Shown here piece after piece: positions 37,412 to 46,137 of a DNA stretch of 64,000 nucleotides; positions within the stretch are counted from its first letter, which is position 1, and each line of letters begins with the position of its first letter. The DNA is taken from NCBI RefSeq assembly GCF_014280965.1, contig NZ_JACODZ010000002.1, positions 372,001 to 436,000 on the forward strand, in the 5' to 3' direction. The notes under the pieces are model-generated. The model had not been told where the DNA came from, did not search any database, and saw only the letters and a list, made by a program, of their open reading frames with translations. Source of the stretch: Echinicola salinicaeni (lineage in GTDB: Bacteria > Bacteroidota > Bacteroidia > Cytophagales > Cyclobacteriaceae). The position numbers were made by a program, and so were the translations under genes.

Positions 37412-38401
37412 ATGAAAGTAAGTGTGTTCAGTGCCCATAAATTTGAACAAAGCTATCTAGAAGAAGCTGTTCACAATCATCAACTTCGTTTGATAGAAAC
37501 TCGCCTAACTACCAATACAGCAGGACTTGCAGAAGGCTGCGATGCTGTATCGGTTTTTGTAAGTGATGATGCCTCGGCACCGGTATTGGAAAAGTTAAGT
37601 CGTTTAGGCGTGAAGTATTTGGCATTGAGATCTGCAGGGTTTAATCATGTGGATTTACAAAAAGCCGAAGAATTAGGTATAAAGGTGGCTAGGGTGCCAG
37701 AATACTCCCCTGCGGCTATTGCAGAACATACTGTTGCCTTGATGTTGGCTTTGAATCGAAAATTACCCAGGGCTCATCATCGTATTAGGGATCTTAATTT
37801 TTCTTTGGATGGTTTAGTAGGGTTTGATATGGAAGGAAAGACAGTTGGGATAGTAGGGACGGGGAAAATAGGAAGTAAAGTAGCCGCTATTTTACATGGA
37901 TTTGGCTGTCATATTTTAGCGTATGACCCCTATGTGAATGAGTCACTGGTAAAGAAATATGGCGTCAAATATATTGATTTCGAGGAGCTTTGTCAATCGT
38001 CCCATATCATCAGCTTTCATTTACCACTTAGTCCAGCCTCGCGATATATGGTCAATAAGGAAAGTATTAAGAAAATGAAAAAAGGAGTGATGCTCGTGAA
38101 TACCAGTCGGGGGGCATTAGTAAATACTGTGGATGTAATAGAGGGGTTGAAGAATGGACAAATAGGGGCAATGGGAATGGATGTGTATGAAGAGGAGGAG
38201 GATTTGTTTTTTGAAGATCATTCTGAAGATATCCTGCAAGATGATGTAATTGCTCGTTTGTTGACTTTTCAAAATGTGTTGATTACTAGTCACCAGGCTT
38301 TTCTCACCAAAGAAGCCTTGGAGAAAATAGCTGAAGTAACTGCGTTTAATTTGGATTGTTGGGATAAGAATAAACCATGTCCTAATGAGCTAAATGTTTA
38401 G
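37412..38401 (+). CDS. D-2-hydroxyacid dehydrogenase (D-lactate dehydrogenase type)
   Basis: 329-residue cytosolic NAD-dependent enzyme, probably reducing pyruvate to D-lactate. The NAD motif is TVGIVGTGKIGSKVA. Catalytic Arg is in NTSRGALVN, with the downstream Glu in MDVYEEE and His in TSHQAFLT. LALRSAGFNHVDLQKAEELG is the substrate-domain segment of the LdhA group. Single gene between a terminator and a 246-base gap. Confidence 0.9.
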   Translation: MKVSVFSAHKFEQSYLEEAVHNHQLRLIETRLTTNTAGLAEGCDAVSVFVSDDASAPVLEKLSRLGVKYLALRSAGFNHVDLQKAEELGIKVARVPEYSPAAIAEHTVALMLALNRKLPRAHHRIRDLNFSLDGLVGFDMEGKTVGIVGTGKIGSKVAAILHGFGCHILAYDPYVNESLVKKYGVKYIDFEELCQSSHIISFHLPLSPASRYMVNKESIKKMKKGVMLVNTSRGALVNTVDVIEGLKNGQIGAMGMDVYEEEEDLFFEDHSEDILQDDVIARLLTFQNVLITSHQAFLTKEALEKIAEVTAFNLDCWDKNKPCPNELNV

Positions 38402-38647
38402 AGGGCAGGTTTATATAAAGAAATAGGGATATTTTTCATAAAAATATTGCCAATAGCAGTGTATTTGGTTAAATTAAGATAAAGCAAAGCAGGAATGGGC
38501 AAACGTCCAACCTGCCTGGTGCAAAGAATGATTATATTCTTTGATGTTAAGGGTATAAGCTGATTTTAATGGCTTGTGCAAATTAATATATAATGCTGTT
38601 GGTTGTATTGACAGCGGAAGTTATTTAAAGGAGCAAAAGCTTTGGTT

Positions 38648-39106
38648 ATGGCAGGGCTAGTAGGAACGCGGACAGGAATAGGGTTTAATATTAACCTTAA
38701 TGGGGATGTTTTAACGAGTTATTATGCGCTAGGGGAACATTGGCGTTCAGATATGGCTTTCTATAAAGATGAAGTCAGGTTCCTAAGAGGGCTATTGGGG
38801 AAGTATTTCTACCGTTTTATTGAGGATATTGATATTAACCATGTGCGCCGAATTGAGAATAGGCTTATGATTTTGGATAGAAGAAGGGAGGAAATTGATT
38901 TTAAGATAGGCCGTCAAATGAAAGCAATTAGTGAGCAATTAAAGAAAAATAATAATTCAGCTAGCGAAACTATTGTTTCCAATCATGAAGAATTAGAATA
39001 TTTATTATCCATCCTTGCTAAGGATTTTAGAAAATTAAAAAGGATTATTTTTCAATTGGTAGAGGAGGGATTAGACCGATTTCAAGTAGAGGGAAACGAA
39101 GAATAA
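38648..39106 (+). CDS. Conserved-looking hypothetical protein paired with YtxH
   Basis: 152 residues from the ATG at 38648 (MAGLVGTRTGIG); a TTG two codons earlier is less likely. No signal peptide. The later two thirds are helical and charged (HVRRIENRLMILDRRREEID, LAKDFRKLKRIIFQLVEEG) and probably form a coiled-coil bundle. I do not recognise a family. Its neighbour, 143 bases on, is a YtxH-type small membrane protein, so a common stress or envelope role is possible but unproven. Confidence 0.6.
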   Translation: MAGLVGTRTGIGFNINLNGDVLTSYYALGEHWRSDMAFYKDEVRFLRGLLGKYFYRFIEDIDINHVRRIENRLMILDRRREEIDFKIGRQMKAISEQLKKNNNSASETIVSNHEELEYLLSILAKDFRKLKRIIFQLVEEGLDRFQVEGNEE

Positions 39107-39249
39107 TCATTTAAAACTGGATATTTAGGTAGTTTAGCATGGTTGTTGCGAAGTTAATGAGTGTCAAGATATTTGATTTTTATATTAAGCAGATGTTTTG
39201 ATGAAATAAATGTTTAATCAAATTGTTAACCACTAAAATTTGTAAAATT

Positions 39250-39495
39250 ATGGGTGAAGGAAAAGTATTGTTAGGCGTAGCAGCAGGATTGCTTGCAGGT
39301 GTAGCTTTGGGAGTAATGTATGCTCCAGATGAAGGTGGAAAAACTAGAAAAAAAGTTCAAAAGCAAGGTGAAGACTTAGCCCATTCCTTAAATGGTAAAA
39401 TGGACAAGAAGTTTGATGAATTGAAAGGTTCTATCAATGAGCTTTCACAGAAAATCAAGATGAAAAAAGAAACCATCGTTAATAATGAATCCTAA
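39250..39495 (+). CDS. YtxH domain small membrane protein
   Basis: 81 residues from the ATG at 39250 (MGEGKVLLGVAAGL); an upstream TTG is in frame but not convincing. One N-terminal membrane segment (LLGVAAGLLAGVALGVMYAP) is followed by the DEGGKTRKKV turn and a charged amphipathic helix, the standard YtxH layout. Family members are linked to general stress in other bacteria. Followed by a terminator. Confidence 0.88.
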   Translation: MGEGKVLLGVAAGLLAGVALGVMYAPDEGGKTRKKVQKQGEDLAHSLNGKMDKKFDELKGSINELSQKIKMKKETIVNNES

Positions 39496-39522
39496 TAATG
39501 ATTGAGGATTCTTAGTATTTTA

Positions 39523-39553
39523 GGCTTCCCCATTGACCTGGGGAGGCCTTTTA
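39523..39553 (+). terminator. Terminator after the YtxH gene
   Basis: GGCTTCCCC (39523-39531) pairs with GGGGAGGCC (39540-39548), one G-U pair, followed by TTTTAT. Confidence 0.82.
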
Positions 39554-39558
39554 TGTTT

Positions 39559-39630
39559 AACCGGAAATATGCTTAGCCTATCTACGCCGCGGCGCACAAG
39601 TATTACGATTCCCAATGGATAATCCGGGTT
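39559..39630 (+). repeat. Interspersed inverted-repeat element, family 2, short copy
   Basis: A 72-base internally deleted relative of the 45563 element. It shares TATCTACGCCGCGGCGCACA (one base different there) and the AAGTATTACG that follows, and ends GGATAATCCGGGTT. Confidence 0.65.
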
Positions 39631-39682
39631 TAAAAATTACTGGTTTATATTTAGCTTTTCTCAGAAACAAATTAAGAATTAT

Positions 39683-39851
39683 GATTATCCGTTTTAACAC
39701 CAGTAAACTTATTTCTCACAGCCTGTCCAGATTTATCGGGAGATTCCACGGATCTAGACAGATATAATTTAGTGTTTCTGAAAGATATGTGTTCTATTTT
39801 TAGCAAATGTTCTGAATGGTAAAACTTACTGGTACAATTGCGGATATACAT
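39683..39851 (+). mobile_element. MITE-like element, copy C (family 1)
   Basis: A 169-base element bordered by an exact 12-base direct repeat ATTAAGAATTAT (39671-39682 and 39852-39863). Ends: GATTATCCGTTTTAACACCA on the left, TTACTGGTACAATTGCGGAT plus ATAC on the right. The interior has TTTCTCACAGCCTGTCCAGA and ATTTATCGGGAGATTCCAC, shared with copies at 8328 (inverted) and 53341. It lies between a YtxH gene and a sulfatase gene. Confidence 0.78.
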
Positions 39852-40045
39852 ATTAAGAATTATTCTTTTATTTCAATCCCTAATACATGATCCATTTGCC
39901 TTTGGTAATAACTGTTGTTTTTTGATATAAAATTTTTGAAGGATATTTTCGAAAACTTGTTTTTCATTTGTGATTGATTGGTTTTAATAATTATTCGTAT
40001 TTTTAAAGCTTAATTCATAAGTAAATTATTTTGAAATATTACAGA

Positions 40046-41623
40046 ATGAGTAGAGTGAAATTTATTTTAGCTTCAGTAATTGGGGGGCTATTTGTTTTAG
40101 GTTCGAGTTCAGAATTAAGTGCCCAAGAGAAGCCTAATATAGTATTTGTATTGGTTGATGATTTGGGTTATCATGATTTAGGAGTTACAGGAAGTACTTT
40201 TTATGAAAGTCCGAATATAGATGAGTTGGCCAGGTCATCTTTTCAATTTGTACAAGGATATACAGCAGCGAGGGTTTGCAGTCCAGCAAGAGCCAGTATC
40301 ATGACAGGAGTGAGCCCTGATGTTCATAAAATCACGGATTGGATAGGTGCACCGGAAGGAGAAAAATGGAGGAATTATGGTAGGGAGACCAAGCTATTGC
40401 CTCCGCATTATGAACACCAATTGAACAGTGATTTTATTACACTCCCAGAGGCTTTGAAGGATGAAGGATATGCGACTTTTTATGCAGGTAAGTGGCATTT
40501 AGGAGATGAAGGATCTTATCCTGAAGATCATGGGTTTGATATTAATAAAGGTGGATGGGATAAGGGTAGTCCTATGGGTGGTTATTTTGCACCCTATGTA
40601 AATCCTAAATTGGAGCAGGGCCCTGATGGTGAAAACCTAAGTATTAGACTAGCCAATGAAACTGCCCAGTATATCAAAGGGAATCACGAAAAGCCTTTCT
40701 TTGCCATGTTGGCATTTTATGCTGTTCATGGTCCTATACAAACTACAGAAGAGAAATGGGGCAAGTACAGAGAGAAAGCTATAGAGAATGGAGTGGCTGA
40801 GAGCGCTTATTCTATGGAAAGAAGACTGCCTATCAGAGAGGTACAGGATAACCCGGTTTATGCAGGCTTGGTAGAGACGATGGATGAAGCTGTGGGTATT
40901 GTGATGGATGCCTTAAAAGAAACAGGTTTGGATAAAAACACAATCATAGTATTTACTTCGGATCATGGTGGAGTAGCTTCAGGAGATAATTTTTCAACTT
41001 CCAATTTACCGCTAAGAGGAGGCAAAGGATATCAGTGGGAAGGAGGACTTCGAGTGCCTTACTTTATCAAAGTTCCCGGAATGAATCCATCTATGTTGAT
41101 TGATTATCCGGCCAGTGGAATAGATTTTTATCCGACGATACTGGACTTGGTAGGAGCTAAAGACAAAGATGAAAGAGTAGAGGGGATAAGTTTGCTGCCT
41201 GTAATGAAAGGGAAATCCATGAAAAAAAGAAGCCTTTTTTGGCATTATCCACATTATGGGAACCAGGGAGGCGATCCAAGTTCGATCATAAGAGAGGGCA
41301 AATGGAAATTAATTCATTATTGGGAGAATAATCAAGCCGAGCTCTATAATTTGGAAAAGGATCCTTTTGAACATAAAGATTTGGCTTCGCTTGAGCCTAA
41401 GATGACAAAGAAATTGCAGCAGAAGCTTTTAAAAAGGCTGGACAGAACTTCAGCCAATATGCCGAAAAAAGATCCTATGTATGATGCTGATAAAGAGCAG
41501 GAAGTGTTAAATAGGGCAAAAGAGGTCAGACTCCCCCAATTGGAAAAGCAAAGGATGAATATGTTCAAGGAAGACTGGCAACCTAATCCAGATTGGTGGG
41601 GTTCAAAAGTCACCAAGGACTAA
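40046..41623 (+). CDS. Exported arylsulfatase-type sulfatase (S1)
   Basis: 525 residues from the ATG at 40046 (MSRVKFILASVIGG), with a signal peptide ending near ELSAQ. The formylglycine site is CSPARASIMTG with Cys78, the canonical C-x-P-x-R. NIVFVLVDDLGYHDLG holds the calcium-binding Asp pair; KWHLGDEGSYPEDHGFD and FTSDHGG are further active-site segments. It removes sulfate esters from carbohydrates. An anaerobic or aerobic maturase is required and is not in the window. It begins a three-gene group with a GH92 and a second sulfatase (gaps of 49 and 43 bases). Confidence 0.94.
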   Translation: MSRVKFILASVIGGLFVLGSSSELSAQEKPNIVFVLVDDLGYHDLGVTGSTFYESPNIDELARSSFQFVQGYTAARVCSPARASIMTGVSPDVHKITDWIGAPEGEKWRNYGRETKLLPPHYEHQLNSDFITLPEALKDEGYATFYAGKWHLGDEGSYPEDHGFDINKGGWDKGSPMGGYFAPYVNPKLEQGPDGENLSIRLANETAQYIKGNHEKPFFAMLAFYAVHGPIQTTEEKWGKYREKAIENGVAESAYSMERRLPIREVQDNPVYAGLVETMDEAVGIVMDALKETGLDKNTIIVFTSDHGGVASGDNFSTSNLPLRGGKGYQWEGGLRVPYFIKVPGMNPSMLIDYPASGIDFYPTILDLVGAKDKDERVEGISLLPVMKGKSMKKRSLFWHYPHYGNQGGDPSSIIREGKWKLIHYWENNQAELYNLEKDPFEHKDLASLEPKMTKKLQQKLLKRLDRTSANMPKKDPMYDADKEQEVLNRAKEVRLPQLEKQRMNMFKEDWQPNPDWWGSKVTKD

Positions 41624-41672
41624 GTCTTCATTGCATCAATTAATAATTAACCCAAAACCGACCTTTTAATAT

Positions 41673-43991
41673 ATGTTTAAGCTAAAGCATTTGATTTTTG
41701 CTTTACTCCCTTTATTCTTTGCCTGTAAAAATGAGGTTCAAGAACGCCTGGTAAATTATGTAAATCCTTTTGTCGATACGCATAAGAGTCGTTGGTTTTA
41801 TTTCTCATCAGCGAGCAGGCCTTTTGGAATGGTCAACTTAAGTCCTGATACTTGGACAGCAGGAAGTTGGAATAGTGGCTATTTGTATGATAGCACCGAG
41901 GTGAGGTGTTTCAGCCATATCCATGCTTGGCAAATGGCTGGGGTTCCAGTAATGCCTACATCTGGTGATTTTGAAGGTCATAAAGGGATGGAGGCTACCA
42001 AATCATCTTTTGACCATGACTCAGAAATTGCAAAGCCAGGCTACCATCAAATCAACCTAGATCGATATGGTATTAAGGCTGAACTGACCTCTACAACACG
42101 TGTAGGCTTTCACCAATATACCTTTCCATCGGATCAGGATGCATATATTAGTTTTCATACTGGTGAATTTTTGGCTCATGGTAAAGTGGATTCTTCTATG
42201 GTAAGGAAGATAGGTGAGCGTAAAATAGAAGGATTTTCTTTGATGGGTGGAACCAGGAGAAGACCCAAATCCACTTATGTATATTTTGCTGCAGAACTGG
42301 ACCATGCTATAGAAGCCTTTGGTGGCTGGGAAGATGGAAGGCTGCTGGAGCCCAATAAAACCGTAAAAGGAAAGAATAATGGCGCCTACTTAAAGGTCAG
42401 TTTGGATGGGCAGCCCGTAAAAATGAAGGTAGCTATTTCGTATACCAGCTTGGAAAATGCATGGAAGAATATGACGGAGGAATTGCCGCATTGGGATTTT
42501 GACCAAGTTGTGATTGATTCAGAAAAGGAATGGGAGGAAAAGCTTTCCCGAATTAAGGTCGAAGGAGGAAAAAAGGAAGAAAAGGTTAAGTTTTACACTG
42601 ATCTTTGGCATGCATTATTGGGAAGAAGGATAGTGAGTGATGTTAATGGGGACTACTGTGATATGACCGGAGAGAAGCCTATGATCAGAAAAGTACCCTT
42701 GGATGAGCAAGGGAAGCCTGTTTTTCCGCAATATAACTTTGATGCATTATGGGGCAGTCAGTGGACGTTAAATGTTTTATGGTCCATGGCCTATCCAGAA
42801 ATCATGGATGGATTTTGTGCCAGTATGGTGAATATGTATAATGATGGAGGATTAATCCCAAGAGGTCCATCCGGAGGGAATTATACTTATGTGATGATAG
42901 GCGATCCAGCTACTTCATTTTTTGCTACTGCCTATAACAAAGGGATCCGCGGATATGATATTGACAAGGCCTATGAAGGATTGATGAAAAATGCCTTTGT
43001 GGCCGGAATCAGGGACCGTGCAGGATATGAACATGATTTGAATCCTACAGGTGGAGGAATGAAATATTATGAAAGCAGAGGATATGTACCAGAGGGAGTC
43101 GAAGGAAATGGAGGTCACAAAGACGGTGCATCCATGACTTTGGAATATGCTTATCAAGATTGGTGTTTGGCTCAGTTGTCCAAGGCGCTGGGCAAGGAGG
43201 AGGATTATAAAATGCTTATGCAAAGGTCCCGAAATTATAGGAATCTTTGGAATCCAGAATCCATGGCCATCCATCCTAAAGATATGGAAGGTAATTGGAT
43301 CCCTGATTTTACCTTGATAGGGGAGGGTTTCAATACCCTAGGCTTTTGTGAAAGTAATTCAGCGATATATTCCCATTTTGTTCCACATGATATGGAGGGC
43401 CTGATTAGCTTATTTGGTGGAAATGAAGCATATGCAAATTTGCTTAATGGATATTTTGAAAAGGCAAAGAGTAACAAGTTTATTACTGATCATGGAAAGC
43501 ATGCTGAAAGTTGGGTGGATTATGAAAACCAACCTTCCTGCCAAATGGCCCATTTGTTTAATTATGCTGGTAAGCCTTGGTTAAGCCAATACTGGGTAAG
43601 AGAAGTTAAAACAACCACTTTTGGTAATACCAGTCCGTATGGTGGCTATAATGGGGATGAGGATCAAGGTCAAATGGGTGCTTTGGGTGTATTGATGGCT
43701 ATGGGCTTATTTCAGGTAGATGGAGGAACTTCTATACGGTCAGCATATGAAATTACCAGTCCAATTTTCAATAAGGTTACCATTGATTTAAATAATGATT
43801 ATTATCCTGGAGATAAGTTTGTAATTATCGCTAAAGCAAATGATCTTATTGAAGATGTTTATATCCAGTCTGCAAGACTTAATGGCGAAGCATGGGACAG
43901 TTATCGTTTTCCGCATGAAGTATTTGCAAAAGGCGGTAAGCTTGAAATTAATTTAGGTGCGAAACCCAATAAACAATGGGGGGTAAAATGA
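41673..43991 (+). CDS. GH92 alpha-mannosidase-type lipoprotein
   Basis: 772-residue lipoprotein (lipobox LFFAC, Cys near 18). The N-terminal beta-sandwich starts VNYVNPFVDT, with SRPFGMVNLSPDT and CFSHIHAW. The (alpha/alpha)6 barrel has LWHALLGRR, the GGLIPRGPSGGNYTYVMIGD catalytic groove, and NGDEDQGQMGALGVLMAMGL, where the family's calcium- and water-activating acids lie. GH92 enzymes are calcium-dependent exo-alpha-mannosidases that act on N-glycans or yeast mannan. Sandwiched between two sulfatases, it may act on sulfated mannose-containing glycans. Confidence 0.9.
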   Translation: MFKLKHLIFALLPLFFACKNEVQERLVNYVNPFVDTHKSRWFYFSSASRPFGMVNLSPDTWTAGSWNSGYLYDSTEVRCFSHIHAWQMAGVPVMPTSGDFEGHKGMEATKSSFDHDSEIAKPGYHQINLDRYGIKAELTSTTRVGFHQYTFPSDQDAYISFHTGEFLAHGKVDSSMVRKIGERKIEGFSLMGGTRRRPKSTYVYFAAELDHAIEAFGGWEDGRLLEPNKTVKGKNNGAYLKVSLDGQPVKMKVAISYTSLENAWKNMTEELPHWDFDQVVIDSEKEWEEKLSRIKVEGGKKEEKVKFYTDLWHALLGRRIVSDVNGDYCDMTGEKPMIRKVPLDEQGKPVFPQYNFDALWGSQWTLNVLWSMAYPEIMDGFCASMVNMYNDGGLIPRGPSGGNYTYVMIGDPATSFFATAYNKGIRGYDIDKAYEGLMKNAFVAGIRDRAGYEHDLNPTGGGMKYYESRGYVPEGVEGNGGHKDGASMTLEYAYQDWCLAQLSKALGKEEDYKMLMQRSRNYRNLWNPESMAIHPKDMEGNWIPDFTLIGEGFNTLGFCESNSAIYSHFVPHDMEGLISLFGGNEAYANLLNGYFEKAKSNKFITDHGKHAESWVDYENQPSCQMAHLFNYAGKPWLSQYWVREVKTTTFGNTSPYGGYNGDEDQGQMGALGVLMAMGLFQVDGGTSIRSAYEITSPIFNKVTIDLNNDYYPGDKFVIIAKANDLIEDVYIQSARLNGEAWDSYRFPHEVFAKGGKLEINLGAKPNKQWGVK

Positions 43992-44034
43992 GATTGGTAA
44001 GAAGCCATCAATCAAATTATAAAAAGCAAATGAT

Positions 44035-45564
44035 ATGATACGTTTAAAAAGTGTGCTAATATTAGTTTTTGCTCTTTCCATTTGTAGTTGTCAGCAGGCA
44101 AAGGAGAATCAAGCGAAAAAGCCCAATATCTTATTTCTGTTTGCAGATGACTATACTTTCGAAGCTATCCATGCTTTGGGAAATGAAGTCATAGAAACGC
44201 CCAATTTAGATCGCTTGGTAGATGGAGGAACTACTTTTACCCATGCTTACAATATGGGAGGTTGGAATGGGGCCATCTGTGTAGCTTCCCGGGCCATGAT
44301 GATTTCAGGTAGGCATGTTTGGAGAGCCCAAGAGATATCTAAGCAATGGTCTGCTGGAGATTCACTTTCCCTGCAACAAACCTGGGGACAGTTGATGAAA
44401 AATGCAGGCTATTCTACCTATATGACCGGTAAATGGCATGTGCAAGCACCAGCAGAAACTGTTTTTGAGGTGGCCAAGCACATCCGTCCAGGAATGCCCA
44501 ATGATTTTAGGGGAGAGCTAGGAAAGCGTGTGCCAAGTATTAGAGAAGCGTTGAAAAATGGAGAGGATATATCTGATTTGAGACCAAAAGGCTATTTTAG
44601 ACCTCTGAACGAAAATGATACGTCCTGGTTTTCGTCAGATCCAAATAATGGAGGCTATTGGGAAGGAGGTAAACATTGGAGTGAGGTGGTAAAGGATGAT
44701 GCATTAGCATTTTTGGATGATGCCCAAAAGAGAGAGAATCCATTTTTTATGTATATAGCCTTTAATGCTCCTCACGATCCGCGTCAGGCTCCTCAATCCT
44801 TTTTGGACAAATATCCTTTGGAGAATATACCTCTTCCTGAAAACTGGTTGCCTGAGTACCCTTATAAGGATGATATTGGAAATTCAATTGGGTTAAGGGA
44901 TGAGGCTCTGGCACCTTTCCCTCGGACTGAATTGGCTATAAGAACGCATAGGAAGGAATATTATGCTATTATAACTCATTTAGATGAGCAAATAGGAAAA
45001 ATATTAGATGCTTTAACAGCTTCTGGAGAATTGGAAAATACCTATATCTTCTTTACTGGAGATCATGGATTAGCAGTTGGTCATCATGGGTTAATTGGTA
45101 AGCAAAGCTTATTTGATCATAGTATTCGGGTGCCTTTTATGGCTATGGGGCCGGATTTACCTGCTGGCAATAAAGTGGACAGTGATATCTACTTACAAGA
45201 TGTCATGGCTACTTCCTTGGAGCTGGCAGGGATAGATAAGCCAGATTATGTAGAGTTCAACAGCTTTTTGTCTTTGGCAAAAAATGAAACCCAGGAAGGA
45301 GCCTATGAAAAAGGAGTTTATGGTGCATATGTGAACTATCAAAGAATGATACGCAAGGATGGCTATAAACTTTTGGTCTATCCAAAAATCAATAAGGTAT
45401 TACTGTTTGACATGAAAAATGATCCTTTGGAAATGAATGATTTGTCAGGTAAACCTGAAGAAGCTGAAAGAGTCAAGGGCTTATTCGAAGATTTGATGCA
45501 TTTGCAGGAAGAAATGGATGATCCGTTGGATTTAGAGCCTGTTTATTCACAGCTTTTCATCTAA
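44035..45564 (+). CDS. Sulfatase lipoprotein with C-x-A-x-R active site
   Basis: 509 residues with lipobox ALSICSC. The formylglycine motif is CVASRAMMISGR (Cys82): Ala replaces the more frequent Pro at the third position, a permitted variant. NILFLFADDYTFEAI supplies the metal-binding Asp pair, YMTGKWHVQ and FTGDHGLAVGHHG other active-site parts. Its stop codon TAA (45562-45564) is also the first bases of a family-2 repeat element. Probably cotranscribed with the upstream sulfatase and GH92. Confidence 0.93.
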   Translation: MIRLKSVLILVFALSICSCQQAKENQAKKPNILFLFADDYTFEAIHALGNEVIETPNLDRLVDGGTTFTHAYNMGGWNGAICVASRAMMISGRHVWRAQEISKQWSAGDSLSLQQTWGQLMKNAGYSTYMTGKWHVQAPAETVFEVAKHIRPGMPNDFRGELGKRVPSIREALKNGEDISDLRPKGYFRPLNENDTSWFSSDPNNGGYWEGGKHWSEVVKDDALAFLDDAQKRENPFFMYIAFNAPHDPRQAPQSFLDKYPLENIPLPENWLPEYPYKDDIGNSIGLRDEALAPFPRTELAIRTHRKEYYAIITHLDEQIGKILDALTASGELENTYIFFTGDHGLAVGHHGLIGKQSLFDHSIRVPFMAMGPDLPAGNKVDSDIYLQDVMATSLELAGIDKPDYVEFNSFLSLAKNETQEGAYEKGVYGAYVNYQRMIRKDGYKLLVYPKINKVLLFDMKNDPLEMNDLSGKPEEAERVKGLFEDLMHLQEEMDDPLDLEPVYSQLFI

Positions 45565-45777
45565 CCCGGAATATCATTAGCTTATCTATGCCGCGGCGCA
45601 CAAGTATTACGGGCTGATCCGCCGCGGGGGATAAAATCAGTCGCTTTGCTACTGTTTTCGACTCTACCTGACGGTAGGCAGGTTCAGCATCCGCCACGGC
45701 GGATGCCTCAGTCTCCAAACAGCCTGATTTTCTTGTGTTTTTAGTCCTCACTATGATCACAAATGAATAATCCGGTT
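45563..45777 (+). repeat. Interspersed inverted-repeat element, family 2, full copy
   Basis: 215 bases with inverted ends AACCCGGAATAT and ATAATCCGGTT. The interior contains a perfect nine-base hairpin GCATCCGCC (45687-45695) with GGCGGATGC (45698-45706) and a smaller CCTGACGGTAGGCAGG palindrome, absent from the copy at 23846, so short GC-rich palindromes seem nested inside a larger element. Confidence 0.68.
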
Positions 45778-45841
45778 TTAAAGATTTACCCTATTTCTCA
45801 AGTAGAAGAAATTAGTTTTTCCTTGAATTTTCGATATGAAT

Positions 45842-45890
45842 TGCTCCTCCTCTTTGTGTGGTTTCACTGGAGAGGAGGAGCAGTTTTTTT
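45842..45890 (+). terminator. Terminator downstream of the sulfatase cluster
   Basis: TGCTCCTCCTCT (45842-45853) pairs perfectly with AGAGGAGGAGCA (45871-45882), followed by GTTTTTTT. It lies 278 bases after the sulfatase stop, beyond the repeat element. Confidence 0.85.
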
Positions 45891-46137
45891 ATATGCTCAA
45901 TAAAAAAAAAGTATTAGTGATTTGTTGAAATGAACATTGCTTGGGAATGGTTTTAATGTGAAAAATTCAAGATTTGTAAGTTTAATTTGGAGGTAAGAAT
46001 TTTCTAATTCCTTCGTGTTGTCTTATCTTTAATTTGCCTGATTTCTTAAATTTTAATGCTAATTTTTTCTTACGTTTTTATGGGGTAAAACTGCATAAAT
46101 ACTGATTTGATTAGCTTTACCAACTTTTGCTACTATT

